A DNA stretch of 64,000 nucleotides, from contig NZ_CP152407.1 in NCBI RefSeq assembly GCF_038958875.1, forward strand, positions 999,501 through 1,063,500, written 5' to 3'. A program made the position numbers and the translations under genes. Position 1 is the stretch's first letter; the number at the start of each line of letters is the position of its first letter. Source of the DNA: Acidovorax sp. FHTAMBA (GTDB taxonomy: Bacteria; Pseudomonadota; Gammaproteobacteria; Burkholderiales; Burkholderiaceae_C). The notes below the pieces were generated by a model. It was not told the origin of the DNA. It saw only the letters and a list, made by a program, of their open reading frames with translations, and ran no database searches. This document shows positions 54,281 through 62,688 of this stretch, piece by piece.

Positions 54281-54294
54281 GGTCGTATCTTTCA

Positions 54295-55860
54295 TCAATG
54301 CCCACCGGCGCCAGGCTCGATGGTGCGCGTGGGCTTGGGGGCGATCCAGATGATGGCGGCGGCGATGAAGAACATCACGGCAATGCCGGTCATGACCTGG
54401 TTGGTGGACAACATGCCGCTTTGCGAAACGATGAGATAGTCCACCACCTGTGTGGCCACTTCGGGCGGCGTGCCCGACTGCTGCAGCAGGGCCTGCACGC
54501 TGCCATCGCGGTCGGCCAGGCCCACCAGCTCGGCGTGGTTGCGCGTGGTCTGGTTGGCCCACACGGTGGTGACGACCGAGGTGGCAAACGCCCCCGAGAG
54601 CGTGCGCAGGAAGTTCATCAGCCCGGCGGCCGAGTCCATCTCGCGCTCCTCCACGCTGCCCAGGGCGATGCCCGTGGTCGGGATGAAGAAGAACGGCAGC
54701 GCAAAGCCCATCACCGCCAGCGGAATGGCAATGTCCCAGAACGCCATGTCGCTGTTGGCCACCGTGCGCCACAGCGTCACCAGCGCCATCCACAGCACGC
54801 CAAAGAACACCAGCGCGCGCGGGTCGCGCTTGCTGTTGGCCACCATGGGCGCGACGAACAAGGCGGTCACGCCGGTCCAGGCAGTGGCCAGGCCCGCGTC
54901 CGTGGCGGTGTAGCCCATGAAGCTTTGCAGCCACAGCGGCGTGAGCACGCTGACACCAAAGAAGGCGGCATAGGCCACGCTGACGGTGATCACCGCCGCG
55001 TTGAAGCCGCGGTGGCGGAACACGCGCAGATCGACCACCGGGTGCTTCTCGTGCAGCTCCCAGATCAGGAAGGCGGCAAACCCGACCACGGCAATGATGC
55101 TGAGCGCGACGATCTGGCTGGAGGCAAACCAGTCGAGGTTCTTGCCCTCGTCGAGCACCAGTTGCAGCGCGATGACCCAGACCAGCAGCAACGCCAGTCC
55201 GACCTTGTCGAACGGGTTGCGCACGGGGCTGTCCTGGTAGTGGCGGAGCAGCTTCCAGGCGCCCAGGCCAAAGCCGATGGCAATGGGCGCGTTGATCAGA
55301 AACACCCAGTTCCAGGCGTAGTCGTCCACCAGCCAGCCGCCCAGGATGGGGCCGACCACGGGGGCCACCAGGGTCGTCATCGACCAGATACCGATGGCCG
55401 CGCCCGCCTTGTCCTTGGGGAAGATGCGCAGCATCAGCGTTTGCGACAGCGGCATCAGCGGGCCGCCGCTCAGGCCCTGGAACACGCGCATCACCACCAG
55501 CATGCCGATCGAGGTGGACAGGCCGCACAGGATGGAGAAGATGCCGAACAGGATCATCGACACCACGAACACGCGCACCGCACCAAAGCGCGCGGCAAAC
55601 CAGCCGGTCAGCGGCACGGTGATGGCCTCGCCCACGGCGAACGAGGTGATGACCCAGGTGCCCTGGCTCGCAGCGGCGCCAAGCGCGCCGGCGATATTCG
55701 GCACCGCCACGTTGGCGATGGTCATGTTGAGCACCGCAATGAAGTTGGCCGAGGCCAGCATCAAGGCGGCGATGATCAGCATCGGGCCGCTCAGCGGCGC
55801 GGGGGCTGCAGGGGCATGGTGTGCGGCGGGCGCGCCGGGCGCCGTGGTCGCTGGACTCAT
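54295..55860 (-). CDS. EmrB/QacA-family (DHA2) drug efflux transporter
   Basis: The 521-residue protein has about fourteen membrane helices and the DHA2 wording AVLNMTIANVAVPNIAGALG (motif D1) and GTWVITSFAVGEAITVPLTGW, followed by VFQGLSGGPLMPLSQTLML and GPILGGWLVDDYAWNWVFLI (motif C). With the EmrA-like protein and the outer-membrane factor upstream it forms a tripartite proton-driven pump. It lies 14 bases after the emrA-like gene. Substrates cannot be predicted. Confidence 0.9.
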   Translation of the reverse strand: MSPATTAPGAPAAHHAPAAPAPLSGPMLIIAALMLASANFIAVLNMTIANVAVPNIAGALGAAASQGTWVITSFAVGEAITVPLTGWFAARFGAVRVFVVSMILFGIFSILCGLSTSIGMLVVMRVFQGLSGGPLMPLSQTLMLRIFPKDKAGAAIGIWSMTTLVAPVVGPILGGWLVDDYAWNWVFLINAPIAIGFGLGAWKLLRHYQDSPVRNPFDKVGLALLLVWVIALQLVLDEGKNLDWFASSQIVALSIIAVVGFAAFLIWELHEKHPVVDLRVFRHRGFNAAVITVSVAYAAFFGVSVLTPLWLQSFMGYTATDAGLATAWTGVTALFVAPMVANSKRDPRALVFFGVLWMALVTLWRTVANSDMAFWDIAIPLAVMGFALPFFFIPTTGIALGSVEEREMDSAAGLMNFLRTLSGAFATSVVTTVWANQTTRNHAELVGLADRDGSVQALLQQSGTPPEVATQVVDYLIVSQSGMLSTNQVMTGIAVMFFIAAAIIWIAPKPTRTIEPGAGGH

Positions 55861-55874
55861 GGTGTCGGTCCCGC

Positions 55875-57059
55875 TCAGTTTGCAGCCGTGCGCGGGGCTT
55901 GCGCAGAGGCGGCGGCCGTGGCCTGCCTGTCGCCGGTGCGCGTGTCAATCTCGGCGCTCATCGACAGGCCCACCTTGAGCGGGTTGGCCTGCAGTTCGGC
56001 CGCATCGAGCTTGACGCGCACGGGCAGGCGCTGCACCACCTTGATCCAGTTGCCCGTGGCGTTCTGCGCCGGAATGGCGGCAAAGGCCGAGCCCGAGCCG
56101 CCCGAGAAGCCTTCCACCACGCCCTGGTAGGTGACGCCCTTGCCGTAGATGTCGGCGTGCAGCTTCACGCTCTGACCGACGCGCACTTTTTCCAGTTGCA
56201 CTTCCTTGAAGTTGGCGTCCACATAGATCTCCTGCACGGGCACCACCGCCATCAGCGGCATACCGGGCTGCACGCGCTGGCCCAGCTGCACCCTGCGCTG
56301 GGCCACCACGCCGTCGAGCGGCGCGCGGATCACGGTGCGCGCCAGGTCCACCCTGGCTTGGTCGAGGCGGGCACGGGCCGCCTGCACTTCGGGGTTGGTG
56401 TCCACGGTGCTGTGGCTGATGAGGGCCGCATTGGCCTCCTTGGCCGCGACGGCCGAGCGCTGGTTGGCGGTGACCTGTGCGGCGGCGGCCTTGGCGGCGG
56501 CCAGCTGGGCGGTGGCGGCGTCAAAACCGTTCTTGGCGCGCGTCAGCTCATCGCCCGACACCGAGCCTGAAGCGACCAAAGCCTGGCGGCGTTGCAAGTC
56601 CACCTTGGCGCGCTCGAAGTCGGCCTGGGCAGCGGCCAGCTGGGCGCTGGCGCGCTGGGCGTCGGCCTCGCGGGCGCTGATCTGCGCGCTCAGGTTGGTG
56701 TCGTTGGCCATGTAGCTTTTGACGCGGCGGGTGGCGCGGTCGAGTTCGGCCGTGGCCTGGGCGACGGCCAGCTGGGCGTCGGTGGGGTCGATGACCAGCA
56801 ACACGTCGCCCGCCTTCACCGCGTCGGTGTCGCTCACCTTCACCTCCAGCACGGTGCCGCCGACGGACGGCGTGATCTGCGCCACTTCCGCCGCGGCGTA
56901 GGCGTTGTCGGTGGAGACGAAATGCGAGGCGTGCAGCTTCCAGTAGGCGGTGGAGCCCACTGCGGCCAGCACCACCACGCCGCCCAGCAGGGCCAGGCGG
57001 GCGTTTCGGCGCTTTTTGACGATGGCATCAGCGGCAGACAGGGTGTTGTTTTCAGACAT
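55875..57059 (-). CDS. EmrA/HlyD-type membrane fusion protein
   Basis: The 394-residue protein has one N-terminal membrane helix (about 22-42), then STDNAYAAAEVAQITPSVGG, the EmrA biotinyl-lipoyl half. A long Ala/Gln-rich coiled coil follows (about 95-220), then the second half TVIRAPLDGVVAQRRVQLGQ and beta domains. It bridges the inner-membrane pump to the outer-membrane channel. It lies between the outer-membrane factor gene and the pump gene with short gaps. Confidence 0.9.
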   Translation of the reverse strand: MSENNTLSAADAIVKKRRNARLALLGGVVVLAAVGSTAYWKLHASHFVSTDNAYAAAEVAQITPSVGGTVLEVKVSDTDAVKAGDVLLVIDPTDAQLAVAQATAELDRATRRVKSYMANDTNLSAQISAREADAQRASAQLAAAQADFERAKVDLQRRQALVASGSVSGDELTRAKNGFDAATAQLAAAKAAAAQVTANQRSAVAAKEANAALISHSTVDTNPEVQAARARLDQARVDLARTVIRAPLDGVVAQRRVQLGQRVQPGMPLMAVVPVQEIYVDANFKEVQLEKVRVGQSVKLHADIYGKGVTYQGVVEGFSGGSGSAFAAIPAQNATGNWIKVVQRLPVRVKLDAAELQANPLKVGLSMSAEIDTRTGDRQATAAASAQAPRTAAN

Positions 57060-57112
57060 GGGAATTCCTTGTTCGATGTTCTTGGGGGCCGGGCGTGGCG
57101 GGTGTGGGGCGC

Positions 57113-58594
57113 TTACTTGCGCGCACTGGCGATGGTGCTGGCGGGGGCTGTCTGGTAGCCGCCACCCAGTGCCCGCTGCAGGCCGAGGTCGAGCGTGAAC
57201 GACGCCGAGCGCAGGTTGGTCTGGGCGCTCAGGGCGCCCAGGAGGCCGTCTTCGGCGGTGAGCACTTCGAGGTAGGTGGCCAGGCCGCCTTCGTATCGGT
57301 TGCGGGCCACGCGGTGCGCCTCGGTGGCGGCGTCCACGGCTTCTTGCGCCTTGCCCAGGCGCTGGCCCAGGGCCTTCTGGCGGATGGCGTTGTCGGCCAC
57401 GTCCTGCAGCGCGCGGGCCACGGTGGCGTTGTACTGGGCCACGGCTTCGGCATAGCTGGCATGTGCACCGCGCAGCTCGCCCTGCAGGCGGCCACCGCTG
57501 AAGATCGGCAGCGAAATCGCCGGGCCAAAGCTGGCAATGCCCGAGCCGCCCTTGGCCAGCATGTCCAGCCCGAGCGACTGCACGCCGATCAGCGCCGACA
57601 GATTGACGTTGGGGTAGAACTCGGCCTTTTTCTGCTCGATGCGACTGCCCAGCGCCTCGGTGCGCAGGCGCGCGGCCACCACATCCGGGCGGCGGCCCAG
57701 CAGGTCGGCCGATATTTCCGCGGGCAGGCCGAAGGCGCGGTCGAGCTTCAAAGTGGGCGCGGCAATCGACAGTGCGCGGTCCGGCCCGGCGCCCAGCAAG
57801 GCCGCCAGGCGGTTGCGTTGCAGCGCGATCTGCTCGTCCAGCGCCAGCAGCTCGCCTTCGGCCACGGCGCGGCGGGCGTCGGCATTGCGCAGGCCGCCGC
57901 GCGTTTCCAGCCCGTTGTCAAAGCGCTGGGTGAACAGGCTGGCGGTTTTCTGGCGAATCTCCAGCGCGCGGGCGGCGGTGTCGCGGTTGGCGTGCAGGCG
58001 GCTCAGTTCGGCATAGTTCGCCGCCACGCCGGCGGCCAGCCACAGGCGCGCCTGCGCCAGTTCGGCACGGCTGGCTTCCACGTCGGCCGTGGCAGCGGCC
58101 AGCGCGGCGCGGTTCTTGCCCCAGAAGTCCAGCTCCCAGCGCACATCCAGCGTGGCGCGGCCGTAGTCGTTCAGGCCCTCGGTGGCGGGGGAGCGTGGGA
58201 TCAGGTGGTTATAGCTGAGCTTGTCGCCCGTCACGGAGGCATGGGCGCTGACCTGTGGCTTGCTGGCGGCGCCGGTGATCTGCATGACGGCATCGGCGCG
58301 CTGCAGGCGCGCGGCGGCGGCGGCCAGGTCGGGCGCATCGGCCAGCGCTTCGGCGATCAGCGCGTTGAGCTGGGCGTCGCCATAGGCCGTCCACCACTGC
58401 TCGGCGGGCCACTGGGCACTGGGTGCGGTCAAGGATGCGCTGGACTGGAAGGCCTGCGCCGACTTGGGCTGGGGCGTGGCGCCCAGGTCCGGCAACTGGG
58501 CGCAACCGGCCAGAAACAGGGCTGCGCCCAGGGCGGACAAGGGCATGCGCAGCCTGTGCAAGGCGGGCGAGGGCGGCGTGCTGCGGTGGTGCAT
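57113..58594 (-). CDS. Outer-membrane efflux lipoprotein (OprM/NodT family)
   Basis: The 493-residue protein has a lipoprotein signal with the lipobox LAGC (Cys31 from the ATG at 58594). It then has the repeated TolC-fold halves, with QWPAEQWWTAYGDAQLNALI early and DYGRATLDVRWELDFWGKNR in the first half. It forms the outer-membrane channel of the tripartite pump. A start 20 codons upstream would run into the operator region and is not preferred. It is the first gene of the efflux operon and is divergent from the TetR gene. Confidence 0.88.
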   Translation of the reverse strand: MHHRSTPPSPALHRLRMPLSALGAALFLAGCAQLPDLGATPQPKSAQAFQSSASLTAPSAQWPAEQWWTAYGDAQLNALIAEALADAPDLAAAAARLQRADAVMQITGAASKPQVSAHASVTGDKLSYNHLIPRSPATEGLNDYGRATLDVRWELDFWGKNRAALAAATADVEASRAELAQARLWLAAGVAANYAELSRLHANRDTAARALEIRQKTASLFTQRFDNGLETRGGLRNADARRAVAEGELLALDEQIALQRNRLAALLGAGPDRALSIAAPTLKLDRAFGLPAEISADLLGRRPDVVAARLRTEALGSRIEQKKAEFYPNVNLSALIGVQSLGLDMLAKGGSGIASFGPAISLPIFSGGRLQGELRGAHASYAEAVAQYNATVARALQDVADNAIRQKALGQRLGKAQEAVDAATEAHRVARNRYEGGLATYLEVLTAEDGLLGALSAQTNLRSASFTLDLGLQRALGGGYQTAPASTIASARK

Positions 58595-58610
58595 CGGGAT
58601 TCCATTTAAA

Positions 58611-58677
58611 TGAACTGATCGGTTTAGTTTAGCTTTGGTTTTGGGCGAATTCAAGCTAAACTGAACTCATTGGTTCA
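58611..58677. promoter_or_regulatory. Two 16-bp palindromic operators between the efflux operon and its TetR gene
   Basis: TGAACTGATCGGTTTA (58611-58626) and TGAACTCATTGGTTCA (58662-58677) share the pattern TGAACTnATnGGTTyA, each a dyad. They are 51 bases apart and lie next to the two divergent starts. The flanking AGCTAAAC/GTTTAGCT is also inverted. This is the layout expected for TetR control of both units. Confidence 0.65.
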
Positions 58678-58694
58678 AAAATAAAGGAGTTGAC

Positions 58695-59306
58695 ATGCGC
58701 GCAAAAACCGAAACAAGGCGCCAGGCCATCCTGGACGCCGCCGCCGAGGTTTTTCAGGAAACGGGGTTCGAGCGCACCACCATGGCCGCCATCTGCGAGC
58801 GCCTGGGGTATTCGAAGGCCACGCTGTACAACTACTTTGCGTCGAAGGAAGAGCTGTTCTCGGCCGTGGTGTTCGAGGCCACCGAGGCAGAGTTCCAGGC
58901 CAGCCTGCAAGCCCTGGACGCGACCGTGGAGTGCATATCCGAGGCGCTGCAAAAGTTCGGCCGGGGCCTGCTCACGCTGCTCTATTCACCGCAGGTGCAG
59001 GCGGTGCGCCGCCTCGTCGTGGCCGAGGCCGGGCGGTCTGACCTGGGCAAAAAATGCTACGAACTGGGGCCCGCGCGCAACGAAGCGGCGATGGCAGTGT
59101 TCCTGCAGCACGCCATGGACAAGGGCCAGCTGCGCCAGGCCGATGCCCGCATCGCTGCCCTGCACCTGCGCGGCCTGCTGGAGGCCGAATGGCTGGACCG
59201 TTTTTTGTTCCAGACCCTGGAGCCAATATCGGCCCAGGACATCAACGACACGGTGCATCGCGCGGTGGCCGCATTCATGGCGGCGTACGGGCCGGTGCAG
59301 GCGTAA
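58695..59306 (+). CDS. TetR/AcrR-family regulator of the efflux operon
   Basis: The 203-residue protein has an N-terminal TetR helix-turn-helix (about 8-55): RRQAILDAAAEVFQETGF, AAICERLGYSKATLYNYFAS and KEELFSAVV. A helical ligand-binding domain of the AcrR C-terminal type follows (LYSPQVQAVRRLVVAEAG). AAAGGAG lies 8 bases before the ATG. It is divergent from the outer-membrane factor gene across the paired operators, so it is most likely the local repressor released by a pump substrate. Confidence 0.9.
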   Translation: MRAKTETRRQAILDAAAEVFQETGFERTTMAAICERLGYSKATLYNYFASKEELFSAVVFEATEAEFQASLQALDATVECISEALQKFGRGLLTLLYSPQVQAVRRLVVAEAGRSDLGKKCYELGPARNEAAMAVFLQHAMDKGQLRQADARIAALHLRGLLEAEWLDRFLFQTLEPISAQDINDTVHRAVAAFMAAYGPVQA

Positions 59307-59320
59307 AAAAAGGAACTAAA

Positions 59321-59378
59321 AAGCTCCTGTTTTTATAGCTATAGACGCATGATGTATAAGCGTTAGAAGCACTTTTGA
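59321..59378 (-). repeat. Dispersed GCGCTTAT element, copy 10, at the convergent gap
   Basis: Read on the minus strand it gives AAAAGTGCTTCTAACGCTTA and later CTATAGCTATAAAAACAGGA. It fills the gap between the convergent TetR and YbhN-like genes; AGGAAC/GCTCCT with a T run nearby could serve as a terminator for the TetR gene. Confidence 0.5.
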
Positions 59379-59379
59379 A

Positions 59380-60447
59380 TCATATTCTCTCAGCTGAAGG
59401 CGCCTTGTCGTGGCTGGCCGAATGCTGGCGCCAGCGCAGCTCTGCCGCGCCAAACGCCACGGCTGCCAGCACCAGCGGCCCGAAGTAGTACAGCGCCCGG
59501 TAGGCCAGCAGCGCGGCCAGCACTTCTTCCTGCCCCAGCGATCCGGCGGCCAGCAGCGCCACCCCCACCGCCTCCAGCACGCCCAGGCCCGCAGGCACGC
59601 GCAGCACCAGCCCGGCCACCGCGCCCAGCAACACGGTGGCCAGGGCGGCGGGGTAGCTGACCTGGCCTTGCAGCACCGTCCACAGCGCGGCACCCATCAG
59701 CATCCAGTTGGTGGCCGATACAGCCACCTGCCACAGCGCCACGGGCCAGCGCGGCAGCGGGAACTCACGGCCGCGCAGCGTGAGCGCGCGGCCACTGCGC
59801 ACCGCGCACAGGGCCACATAGGCCACCGGCAGGCACCCCAGCACGGTGCCACCCAGGCGCCATTGCCAGGCAGTCACCGCCCATCCCGCCACGGGGGGCG
59901 GCTGCCACAGCCACGCCAGCACCCCCGCCAGCAGCAGGTAGCCCAGCCAGTTGGTCACGATGCTCGTGCCCACCACCTGGCCAATCGTGCCGGGATCAAC
60001 GCCCCGCCGGGCGTACAGCCGGTAGCGCACACCCACGCCGCCAATCAGCGAGCCCAGGTTGAGCGTGAACGGATAGCTCGTCATGGCGATGGCAAGCGTG
60101 GCGGGCCGCGAGAGCCGGTGGCCGCTGCAATGGCGGCCCACCCAATCGAACGTGCCATAGGTGAAGTGACTCACCAGAGCGAGTCCGCCCGCCACCGCCA
60201 GCGCACTCGCAGGCAAATCACGCAGCGCCTGCAGCACGGCAGGCCAGTCCACGGTGCGCGCCTGCTGAAAGATCAGCCACGCCACCACGGCAAAAAAGCT
60301 TGCGGCCACCGCGCGGGTGGCCCAGGGCCACCAGGCCTGCTCAGGCCAGTTGCGCCAGCCGCGCGCGCTGCCGCTGTGCCGGGCCTTGCCTCCGCTGCGG
60401 GGGCGGCCGCCGGTGTCGGAGTCTGCGATCAGGCTGGGCGTGGCCAT
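59380..60447 (-). CDS. YbhN-like membrane protein (UPF0104)
   Basis: The 355-residue protein has about eight membrane helices with the UPF0104/LPG-synthase TM pattern: YGTFDWVGRHCSGHRL, PFTLNLGSLIGGVGVRYRLY and LRVPAGLGVLEAVGVALLAA. The MprF catalytic domain is absent. It is the third gene of a ybhP-clsB-ybhN operon like that of E. coli. The ATG at 60447 lies 29 bases after the clsB stop; an earlier ATG overlaps clsB and is less likely. The family is linked to lipid transport or cardiolipin, but its activity is not established. Confidence 0.82.
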   Translation of the reverse strand: MATPSLIADSDTGGRPRSGGKARHSGSARGWRNWPEQAWWPWATRAVAASFFAVVAWLIFQQARTVDWPAVLQALRDLPASALAVAGGLALVSHFTYGTFDWVGRHCSGHRLSRPATLAIAMTSYPFTLNLGSLIGGVGVRYRLYARRGVDPGTIGQVVGTSIVTNWLGYLLLAGVLAWLWQPPPVAGWAVTAWQWRLGGTVLGCLPVAYVALCAVRSGRALTLRGREFPLPRWPVALWQVAVSATNWMLMGAALWTVLQGQVSYPAALATVLLGAVAGLVLRVPAGLGVLEAVGVALLAAGSLGQEEVLAALLAYRALYYFGPLVLAAVAFGAAELRWRQHSASHDKAPSAERI

Positions 60448-60475
60448 GGCGTGCGCTGGGTTCGTGCCGTTGCCG

Positions 60476-61720
60476 TCAGGTGGCGTGGCTGCTGGCAGGC
60501 TCGCCGGGTGCCGCACCGGCGGTGCCGGGGTTGGCCAGCGCGATGGTGGGCTCGTGCCTGGGCAACCAGCCCGCCCAAGCGGGGAACCAGCGAATCAGGT
60601 GGAACACTGCATAGCTGCGCACCAGGCGCAAACCGTCCCAGCGGCTCGGTGGCACGGCTTCAATCTGCTTGCAGCTGTTGTCCATGAGATGCGCGAGGCG
60701 GCGGTACAGCTGGGCGTTGAAGCTGCGGTCCTGGATGATCACGTTGGCTTCCAGGTTCAGCGACAGGCTCAGCGGGTCCAGGTTGCTCGACCCCACGGTG
60801 GACCATTCGTCATCCACCAGCGCCACCTTGCCGTGCAGCGGGCGGTCGCAGTATTCGTAGATGCGTACGCCAGCGCGCTGCAGGTGGTCGTACAGCAGGC
60901 TCGCTGCGGTTTTCACGATCGGCATGTCGGGCTGGCCCTGCAGGATGATGCGCACATCCACCCCGCGCCGGGCCGCGCGCCGCATCTCGCGGATGAAACG
61001 GTACCCCGGGAAAAAGTAGGCATTGGCAATCACCACGCGCTGGCGAGCGGCCCGCAGCGCCACGCGGTAGTGGCGCTCGATGTCGCTGGTGTGCTGCTGG
61101 TTGTCGCGCGTGACGAACATGGCGTGCGCCGTGCCCGCGTGGGGCCGCCCGGTCACGCCGGCTGCGCGGTGGCGTTTGTGGTGTGCGCGGTCAAGCACGG
61201 CTTCGCGGGTGAAGTGGTGCATCTGCGCCACGATGGGGCCGCGCACCTGCACCGCGTAGTCCTGCTTGGCCTCGGGGCCAAAGTCCAGAACGTGGTCGGC
61301 GGAGTAGTTGATGCCCCCGATGAAGCCCAGCTCACCATCCACCACCACGATCTTGCGGTGCATGCGGCGCAGCAGGTTCAGCCGTTGCCCCAGAAACCGG
61401 CGGCCGGGGTCGAAGATGCGGAACTGCACCCCGGCTTCCACCAGGCTGCCCACATAGTCGTCCGACAGATCGGGCGAGCCGAAGCCGTCCACCAGCACAT
61501 GCACTTCCACCCCGCGCTGTGCAGCAGCGAGCAGGGCGGTGTGCAGCTCCTTGCCGATCTTGTCTTCAAAGAGGATGAAAGTCTCCAGCATCACCTCGCG
61601 CCGGGCCTGGGCGATGGCGCCAAAGACGCGGGGGAAGAATTCTTCACCGTTTTCCAGCAGCTCGAAATGGTTGCCCGGAACCCAGCGGGAGGAGCGGGGC
61701 AGTCTGAAAGGGCGTTTCAT
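60476..61720 (-). CDS. clsB: Cardiolipin synthase B-like phospholipase D protein
   Basis: The 414-residue protein has two HKD motifs: HRKIVVVD at 121-128 and HGKVALVD at 296-303. The surrounding text (FIGGINYSADHVLDFGP, VGSSNLDPLSLSLNLEAN) matches the ClsB group rather than nucleases. It makes cardiolipin from phosphatidylglycerol, in E. coli with phosphatidylethanolamine for ClsC. It overlaps the ybhP-like gene by ATGA. The C-terminal Pro/Ala-rich tail is variable. Confidence 0.88.
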   Translation of the reverse strand: MKRPFRLPRSSRWVPGNHFELLENGEEFFPRVFGAIAQARREVMLETFILFEDKIGKELHTALLAAAQRGVEVHVLVDGFGSPDLSDDYVGSLVEAGVQFRIFDPGRRFLGQRLNLLRRMHRKIVVVDGELGFIGGINYSADHVLDFGPEAKQDYAVQVRGPIVAQMHHFTREAVLDRAHHKRHRAAGVTGRPHAGTAHAMFVTRDNQQHTSDIERHYRVALRAARQRVVIANAYFFPGYRFIREMRRAARRGVDVRIILQGQPDMPIVKTAASLLYDHLQRAGVRIYEYCDRPLHGKVALVDDEWSTVGSSNLDPLSLSLNLEANVIIQDRSFNAQLYRRLAHLMDNSCKQIEAVPPSRWDGLRLVRSYAVFHLIRWFPAWAGWLPRHEPTIALANPGTAGAAPGEPASSHAT

Positions 61721-62499
61721 AGCAGGATCTCCGCAGCAAGAGGGGCATGGTCGGACAGCTTGTCCCAGGGTTTTCTGGGCAATGCGAGGGGCGCATGCAC
61801 GCCCGCATTGCGCACATAGATCCGGTCCAATGCCAGCAGCGGAATGGAGGCCGGGAAGGTGCGCACCGCGCGGCCGAAGGCATGCACGAACACCTCCTGC
61901 AGGCCGGCCTCGCGTTGCAGCACTTCGTGGGCCCGGTTGCGCCAGTCATTGAAGTCGCCCGCCAGCACCACGGGCTCGCGAGCCGGAAAGCTGTTGACCA
62001 GATCGCACACGCGCCGCAGCTGCTGCTGGCGGTGCGACTCCTGCAGGCCCAGGTGCACACACACTGCGTGCACGGGCAGGTGGTGCCCCGGTGGCTGCAG
62101 CACACAGTGCAACATGCCGCGCCGCTCTGGCCCGCTCACCGAAATGTCGTGGTTTTCGTAGTGCGTGATGGGGAACTTGGACAACAGCGCATTGCCGTGG
62201 TCGCCGTTGTCATACACCGCATTGCGGCCATAGGCGTACTGCGACCAGATGGTGTCGGCCAGAAATTCGTAGTGCGGAACTTGCGGAAAATTGGCAAAGC
62301 GGCTGGCGTGGCGGTGGTGTGTACCCAGTACCTCTTGCAGGAACACCAGGTCTGCCGCCACATCGCGCACCGCGTCACGCAGCTCATGCAGCATGAAACG
62401 CCGGTTGAAGGTGGTGAAGCCCTTGTGCACGTTGACGGTAAGGACCTTGAACGCGATGGGCTGTGGAGTTGTAACGGCAGTGGTGGCGGTGTTGGCCAT
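61717..62499 (-). CDS. YbhP-like endonuclease/exonuclease/phosphatase family protein
   Basis: The 260-residue protein has the EEP fold: FKVLTVNVHKGFTTFNRRF, DLVFLQEVLGTHHRH with the metal-binding Glu, VVLAGDFNDWRNRAHE and the C-terminal LSDHAPLAAEI with Asp-His. E. coli ybhP lies next to clsB and ybhN in the same order, so the assignment rests on both fold and synteny. Its substrate (nucleic acid or phosphate ester) is unknown. It opens the operon and is coupled to clsB. Confidence 0.85.
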   Translation of the reverse strand: MANTATTAVTTPQPIAFKVLTVNVHKGFTTFNRRFMLHELRDAVRDVAADLVFLQEVLGTHHRHASRFANFPQVPHYEFLADTIWSQYAYGRNAVYDNGDHGNALLSKFPITHYENHDISVSGPERRGMLHCVLQPPGHHLPVHAVCVHLGLQESHRQQQLRRVCDLVNSFPAREPVVLAGDFNDWRNRAHEVLQREAGLQEVFVHAFGRAVRTFPASIPLLALDRIYVRNAGVHAPLALPRKPWDKLSDHAPLAAEILL

Positions 62500-62637
62500 G
62501 GGCAGTCAGACAATCTGTGGAGTGGCTCCCTGGCGAAATCGTCACCAGGGACGGGCCGGGGGATGCCTCCATTGTTTGAGCCGGGCCACGTGACCGCTGT
62601 AGGACGGCTGGCCGTGGTTTTGTGTGCGGCGGGCGTA

Positions 62638-62661
62638 AAAACGGGGCCGCTCGGCCCCGTT
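62638..62661 (-). terminator. Rho-independent terminator of cysK
   Basis: AAACGGGGCCG and CGGCCCCGTTT form a perfect 11-bp stem with a 2-base loop, followed on the minus strand by TTACGCCC within a T-rich run. It lies 28 bases past the cysK stop. Confidence 0.82.
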
Positions 62662-62688
62662 TCATCTGCTGGACTCATGCCGCAGTGT

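Noticed and set aside
54296..55948. Long minus-strand frame joined to the universal stress protein
   Set aside because: It overlaps the EmrB-like gene in another frame and is Arg/Ala/Gly-rich, as expected for a GC-rich shadow.
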